Shown: positions 58,656-64,000 of the stretch, in pieces
How positions within the stretch are numbered: position 1 is the first letter of the stretch
Layout of the letters: every line of letters starts with the position of its first letter
Assembly (NCBI GenBank): GCA_023333565.1
Contig: JAJKFH010003493.1
Span: forward strand, 1,860,001-1,924,000
Length of the DNA stretch: 64,000 nucleotides
Direction of reading: 5' to 3'
From: Puffinus mauretanicus
Lineage: Eukaryota > Chordata > Aves > Procellariiformes > Procellariidae
Position numbers and translations under genes: made by a program
Notes under the pieces: generated by a model
The model's database searches: none
What the model saw: the letters and a program-made list of their open reading frames with translations, nothing else
Told to the model about the DNA's origin: nothing

Positions 58656-59438
58656 GCAAGACTATTTAACATGTTTTGTTTTATTCAATCAAGCCATTGT
58701 TTGTTTTTCCGTATGCTTTCTCTTCTTACTTTTTCTCTTTCTATTCTGTTTCATAACAGATGATCACTTAGTCACCATTACTATAGCTCTGTTAGAGTAA
58801 AAGGACTTAAAGACAAAAAAATCTTACTTTTTCTTTTTTAATATCAATGTTTACAGAGAACTTTACATGTACATCTTTAATGTCAGTACTCATTATTCAG
58901 TAACAAACATCATATTTTCGTATTTTAATTGTAACGCATGCAAGCATTTAAACATTTATGCTCTTGAAATGAAGGGGAAAAAAAATTAATAAATTAGGGT
59001 ATGATTTATTATCCTAAATGTGAAGTAACCCTAATTTAGATCATGAATGAAAGTTAGTTCTGTTCTATCCTACACCATATATTTTGCCCATATTATGATG
59101 TGTGGTTGCAGAGTGATTTGGATCTGATCATGACCTAGTTTTTAGCTGATCAGGGTGTTGAGGTCACTTGCCTTTCAGCACGCAACTGGTAGATCAACCG
59201 AAGGGAAGCAATGGGAGCATCCTGGCCTTGGGGGGAGGAAACTGCTCATTTTTGAGGCAGAAGCAGTTGCACCAGATTGGAGGTAGTGTGAAACTCCATC
59301 TCTGGCATCCTTTGATAGCTGTTGACATGTGGCCCAACACATTGTCTTATATAGGAACATTTTACTTCATTGGCATACTCTCTGAATATCATAAATATGG
59401 TTCTACTGTAAAAAACTTACTATATGTTGTTTTTTTAG
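58656..59438 (+). other. TOP2B intron 5 (783 bp), GC-AG type
   Basis: The intron begins GCAAGA and ends TTTTTTTAG. GC donors form about 1% of vertebrate introns and usually follow a strong AG exon end, as in ACAG here. An open frame from 59168 runs through the acceptor into exon 6, but its part before 59439 is intronic. Confidence 0.9.
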
Positions 59439-59536
59439 GTGGACGCAATGGCTATGGTGCAAAACTTTGTAACATATTTAGTACAAAGTTTACAGTTGAA
59501 ACTGCTTGCAAGGAATACAAACACAGCTTTAAGCAG
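59439..59536 (+). CDS. TOP2B: TOP2B exon 6: ATP-binding glycine-rich loop
   Basis: This 98-nt exon (completes Gly 180, residues 181-212, ending in phase 0) starts GGRNGYGAKLCNIFS, the phosphate-binding motif of type II topoisomerase ATPases, and ends YKHSFKQ at GTATAG. The protein is almost the same as mammalian TOP2B here. Confidence 0.97.
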
Positions 59537-60966
59537 GTATAGACATGATGTCAACTTTTTTCCTTTTCTTTGCTGTAATTATAAATTTAAAATTTAACAC
59601 ATTTTCTATATTTCATGAATAGTTCATGAAATGAATCATTTAACATCCAAATAGATGTGTAGAGTTTGCAGGGTAGGTAGTTCAGTCAGTAAAATTGGTA
59701 CTTCTGTGTATTAGAATTTGGGTGGTTTTGTTAAGTAATATTTTTCTTGGGAGTGTTAAGTGACTAAAAATGAAAAAAATTCTTCTGTTAAAACTAAAGT
59801 ATATTCATGTGCACGTGAAAAAAGATATTTAATTGAAACATTTTGTAATTGCTGTTATATAATTTGTCAAAAAATCTTTCTACTTAGCTGTGCAATTCTC
59901 TAGATAATTTTTTAGTGTAAGAAGAAGATTTTTTGGTGTTTGTCATGAATTTCATTAGCCTAGCTGGACTTCAGTGCAAACCCCGCTTCCTCCCCATTTG
60001 TACCCATTGCTCATTGTTACCGTTGTTAGCACACAGACCAAGGATTGAATGCAATCTGATCTACTGTATATAGCTTTGAGATGGCCACCTTTCTAAAAGT
60101 TTGAAGAACTTTGTTAGAGTATTAGATACCAAATGGCTTTGGAGTCTTTCCCAGTTGGTGGCTTCCTTCTCTTTTTTTCTGGACAAGTAATTCATTTCTG
60201 GTTATGCTGTCATGTCACTACATAAACAATACATTTCAATGGTTTTACCTGTCTCTTTAAAAATGTAATATTTTCTGCTGACTGCCAAAAAGAAAATTAA
60301 TATTGGTTTGAGCGTACTTTTTGAAAATGACATGCTTTACGACTTAGGTGAAGTGCTATGTTTCCCAGTACTTTCAAAAATTGTGAAAATTTAATACAAC
60401 TGAACTTTGATGTATGCTGTGAGTAGGCGTTCTGCTTAGTCTTATAAATGTGCCCATGTTCTTAAACAGGGAACAATACCAAGACTCCTGAGTCAAGTCT
60501 GAGCAAGTTGGTTTGTCAAGAAGCATGCTTTGGTACACTGCACAGCCACTAAGATGCTATCTCAGAGACGACTGAGTCTCTGTACAGGGACTAAAAGCTT
60601 CTTTATAGAAGTGTGTCATAGATTGAAAGCGTTAAACTGATGGACAATAAGGACTGTTTAGCTAGCTCACTTGTATCTAATTTAGTCAGTTCTGCGGTGG
60701 GCTCTGTTTGTGTTAGAATCATGTCCATCAATGTAATGATACCTGCATATTTACAGAAACCACAAATCTGCTGTCACAGATGCTTGTGCAAATCTTGGTA
60801 AAGCAATTAATTTTATGTGTAGTGTTTTACCAAAGGAAACTTGTAAAAGAAGTCTGTGAGCTTTTTGTTGTGTAGCTGTTGCAATCCTAGCATAGCTGGA
60901 AAATGGAACAAAGGAGGAGGACAACATGTATTGTAAACTAACATCTAAAATGTTTTTTTTCCAAAG
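59537..60966 (+). other. TOP2B intron 6 (1.43 kb)
   Basis: The donor is GTATAG and the acceptor TTTTCCAAAG. The acceptor has A at -3, which is weaker than C or T, but the coding frame confirms it. Nothing else is seen. Confidence 0.85.
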
Positions 60967-61179
60967 ACTTGGATGAACAATATGATGAAGACCTCTGAAC
61001 CCAAGATTAAGCATTTTGATGGTGATGACTACACATGCATTACATTCCAGCCAGATCTATCTAAATTTAAAATGGAAAAACTTGATAAGGATATTGTGGC
61101 CCTCATGACAAGAAGAGCATATGATTTGGCTGGGTCATGCAAAGGAGTCAAAGTCATGTTGAATGGGAAGAAATTACCT
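60967..61179 (+). CDS. TOP2B: TOP2B exon 7: end of GHKL domain and start of transducer
   Basis: This 213-nt exon (71 codons, residues 213-283, phase 0 at both ends) encodes TWMNNMMKTSEPKIKHF, YTCITFQPDLSKF and IVALMTRRAYDLAGSCKG, ending GKKLP at GTAAGA. It is very close to vertebrate TOP2B. The reverse-strand frame at 60751-61014 is a shadow. Confidence 0.97.
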
Positions 61180-61260
61180 GTAAGAGCTTCATTTAAAATA
61201 TTTTGAGTGTACTGAGTATTTTATGCAAAGAGTAGTAATTGTTATCTGTATTACTCATAG
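61180..61260 (+). other. TOP2B intron 7 (81 bp)
   Basis: This very short intron has donor GTAAGA and acceptor ACTCATAG. It is near the lower size limit for vertebrate introns, while its neighbours are more than ten times longer. Confidence 0.93.
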
Positions 61261-61434
61261 GTAAATGGATTTCGCAGTTATGTAGATCTTTACGTAAAAG
61301 ACAAGCTGGATGAAACTGGAGTTGCACTCAAAGTTATTCATGAAGTTGTGAATGAACGATGGGATGTGTGCCTCACTTTGAGTGAAAAAGGGTTTCAGCA
61401 GATCAGCTTTGTAAATAGTATAGCTACCACAAAG
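61261..61434 (+). CDS. TOP2B: TOP2B exon 8: transducer domain
   Basis: This 174-nt exon (58 codons, residues 284-341, phase 0 at both ends) encodes VNGFRSYVDLYVKDKLDETG and WDVCLTLSEKGFQQISFVNS, then IATTK before GTGAGT. This is the start of the transducer that couples ATP hydrolysis to strand passage. The next exon, which should begin with the conserved GGRHVDYV segment, is not in the window. Confidence 0.97.
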
Positions 61435-64000
61435 GTGAGTAGTTATACTAAATGATAAAAAATTTAAATGATAAAAATGTGTGCTAAGGTTATGCCCAGT
61501 CAAATATTTGATAAAAAAATACATCTGGGTTACTAAAAATAAATAGGTGAGGTAATCTTTTGCATGAGAGGATCGGGCAGAGCAATTGAATGCAATCAAA
61601 ATACATTCATAGCAGTATTTCTGAATATGCACTAGTTTTTAAAACACTAGTAATCATTATCAGTGATACTGATGTCTTATGTGAGCGTACATGGTATTGA
61701 TTAAATATAAACCAAATGCAACTATTTTATTCCTTCCTTTTTAACACATTGTAATAAAATAATTCTGAAATTAAGTTAAAAAAATGTACAAACCCCTTTA
61801 AAGCTAGTAGTGGCAAGTTTTGGAGGGCAAAAATGGCTTTTGGTTCTTGAAAGATTGCTTTCCATTTATTGCTTTATGATGTATAAAACTGGCCTGAAAT
61901 GTTGAGATTAATTTTCTTTTATTTGTGTTTCTATGTAAGGGGATCTAGGTGTTCTCTGTACTTATTAGCAACTATAGTAGTAGTGAAATGGTATCATAGC
62001 AAATCTTCAGTTATGATGAAGCAGCAATGTGCTCAGCATACTAAAGTACAATCTTTGTGCTTCTCAAATTGCTGGGGTGGTCAGGCACCAAGGCAATCAA
62101 CTGAAATCAACTAGTGTAACTCTCATTTATGACAGTTTGGTGTGGCCCAGGTTTAGGGATCTGGGATTCACCATGGTGAAAAAAAGTCTTTGTCATTTCT
62201 ACTCTTCATAGATGGCACCAGATGAGTGATCTAACAACAGTCAAGCGATTCTAGTGATTGGTGAGGCTAGTTTTGGGGAATCTTAACCATGAGCTTCCCC
62301 AAAAGATGAGAAAGATAAGAATTTGTAATCAGGCACTTAAAAAACCCTCCTTGCTCAGATCTTTTCTAAAAGAGTCAAACAGAAGAAAATTCTAATAGTA
62401 GCATAAAAGTGGGGTCCCTAGTCTAGGCAGAAGCCCAGAGATACCAGTGTTAATCTTGGTGGTAGATGATGTGTAGCCAGTGTTTTGGTGGTATATAATT
62501 TTTACTACATAACTGCTTCCAATGTCATTTTCAGTGTAGCTGAACCAGTGTTCAGCGGTAAGAGATGTAGTTTATTTCATTGTAGAATACTTACTTTCTT
62601 AGTGTTCATTTTAATTAAATGCTTATCTGATACTTGTCAAAACTAGGGATAACAAACACATCTGGTAGTTGAAAGGTTAAAAGTCAGTTTTAATTCAGGC
62701 CTCTTTATGCAACATAAAGAAGAAAAATAGCATGACCTTAAAGATCTATACAATACCTTTATGAAGAAGCTGGCAATGTAGAAACACTTAATAATGTTTG
62801 ATAATCAGGTGAAGAAAATGTATTTGAAAAAAATGAATACTTATTGACTCCTAAGCTAAATATATTGCATACACTTACTCAAATGATTTTGAATTTGACT
62901 CTTTTGGATCAATTTTCACCCATCATGCAGTTACACATACATTGTTATCATATATTCTTTAAGAAAATTCATAGAAAAAGTACTGTGTATTCTTCAAAGG
63001 TAAGTGTTGTAATTTCTAGTTTTTCCCACTCTCCCGATCCATGCCTTATGTGTGTGACTGGATGTGGAATGTTCGGGGCCGGTGAACCACCTCACCAGCA
63101 ATTGATGTGCAACTACCCACTGATGAGACATAATGGCTAGTAACTAACTGCGTCAACTGCCTGTCCCCTTATCTGCTAACAGGTGAGGAGCTCATTTCAG
63201 CTGTTTTTTGGTTATTTATCGCTGTTTGCTGAAAGCTTTTCATTTCTGTTTCTGGATAAATTTCACCCAGTCATAACTTCCCTTCCACCTTTTTTAAACT
63301 TGCTTTAAATTCCAAACAAGTTTTTTTTAGGTTGATGGGGGTTTTTTTGAGGGGTGTGTGGAAGGTCAGGCAGTATGTTGAGGCACAACTCCCTTGTTTT
63401 GTTCTTGTAAATTTGTTACCTTGGTCAGGTCCCCATTTATTCACAATTTTGCCACAGTAGACCACCACAGAATTCGCCTTCAGGCTCTGAGGCAGCATTT
63501 GAAAGAATGTTTGTAGCTATTATGGTTATGCAGATAACCTTTTGTTGAGACTTGTATATAAACTGATTAAACATGGTCTTCTCAAGTTCTCAATTTCAAA
63601 TAGTAGCTGTAGTAGAAATTGTAGTAAAACTTCAGTTATTAACACAACAATCTAATGATATTTTTAATATGGTGGCACTGCTAACTGTAACACTACTAAT
63701 CATTTTAGCAGAAATGCTCAGCTAGTGCAGATGCAATGTCAGATAGTAGACTAGGGTGGAGGGAGCATCCCAACCTGTTAAAATTTGCTGGAGTTCAGCA
63801 AGAAATTCGGGACCATTCCAGAGCTGGATGTTTTCAGATTTATTCTAATAAAATAAACGTAAGAGAAAACAAATGCAAAATAAAATAGGATTTTATTTGT
63901 ATAGCTAATTCAATGAAAATTTCAAATTTATAATTAGCTTCTGAATTTGTTTGCCATATGAACCACCTATCTGTCCATAGAATTTAAATATGGCTTGCCT
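61435..64000 (+). other. TOP2B intron 8 (incomplete, runs off the right edge)
   Basis: The donor is GTGAGT. No acceptor followed by recognisable TOP2B sequence was found before the window ends. The sequence is AT-rich; the open frames at 61899-62211 and 62844-63140 are unrecognised. Confidence 0.85.

Noticed and set aside
60751..61632. Reverse-strand frames opposite TOP2B exons 7 and 8
   Set aside because: They are antisense shadows of conserved coding exons.
1..64000. CRISPR arrays, bacterial operons, riboswitches, insertion sequences
   Set aside because: The window is intron-containing vertebrate DNA; no regularly spaced repeats or prokaryotic signals were seen.

Overview
The window looks like vertebrate nuclear DNA, most likely from a bird. 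It is AT-rich, intron-dominated sequence with one strong CpG island. It carries two recognisable housekeeping genes in tandem on the + strand: the 3' end of NGLY1 (cytosolic peptide:N-glycanase) and the 5' part of TOP2B (DNA topoisomerase II beta). This gene order and orientation is the conserved vertebrate arrangement. The bird assignment rests mainly on the ERV-L-type provirus, whose LTR begins TGTCCTGGTT in its own orientation, a style I associate with avian genomes. I cannot name the species.

Layout. 1-11143: the last five coding exons of NGLY1 (1-54 partial, 5168-5332, 6660-6848, 10238-10415, 10968-11143), encoding about 253 C-terminal residues that include the mannose-binding PAW domain, followed by a 3'UTR with several polyadenylation signals to about 12.4 kb. 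12.4-28.3 kb: intergenic DNA with no gene I can support. 28.3-30.3 kb: the TOP2B CpG island, with inverted CCAAT boxes, a CRE-like site and a GC-rich leader that holds two short upstream ORFs. 29915-61434: TOP2B coding exons 1-8, which join without a frame break into 341 codons covering the N-terminal tail and most of the GHKL ATPase domain. The rest of the gene lies beyond the window. Intron 5 has a GC donor instead of GT, and intron 7 is only 81 bp.

47720-54371: a 6.65-kb endogenous retrovirus sits in TOP2B intron 2, in reverse orientation, only 23 nt past the exon 2 splice donor. It has two LTRs (513 and 505 bp, about 1.6% substitutions apart), a 5-bp target duplication (ACAGT), a lysine-type primer binding site, and gag, protease, reverse transcriptase, RNase H and integrase regions. 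It has no env. Gag, protease and pol lie in one reading frame, divided by a TAG at the gag/pro boundary and broken by one TGA in gag and one in RT. The pol and capsid-like regions resemble class III (ERV-L) elements. The N terminus of Gag is strongly hydrophobic, and the U5 part of the LTR is complementary to the leader just beyond the primer binding site.

The two host genes act in separate pathways (deglycosylation of misfolded glycoproteins; DNA topology in transcription and neuronal gene regulation). Nothing in the sequence suggests joint regulation beyond their being neighbours. The provirus is the main accessory element. No wholly new system is evident; the most unusual signals are in the provirus and in TOP2B splicing.
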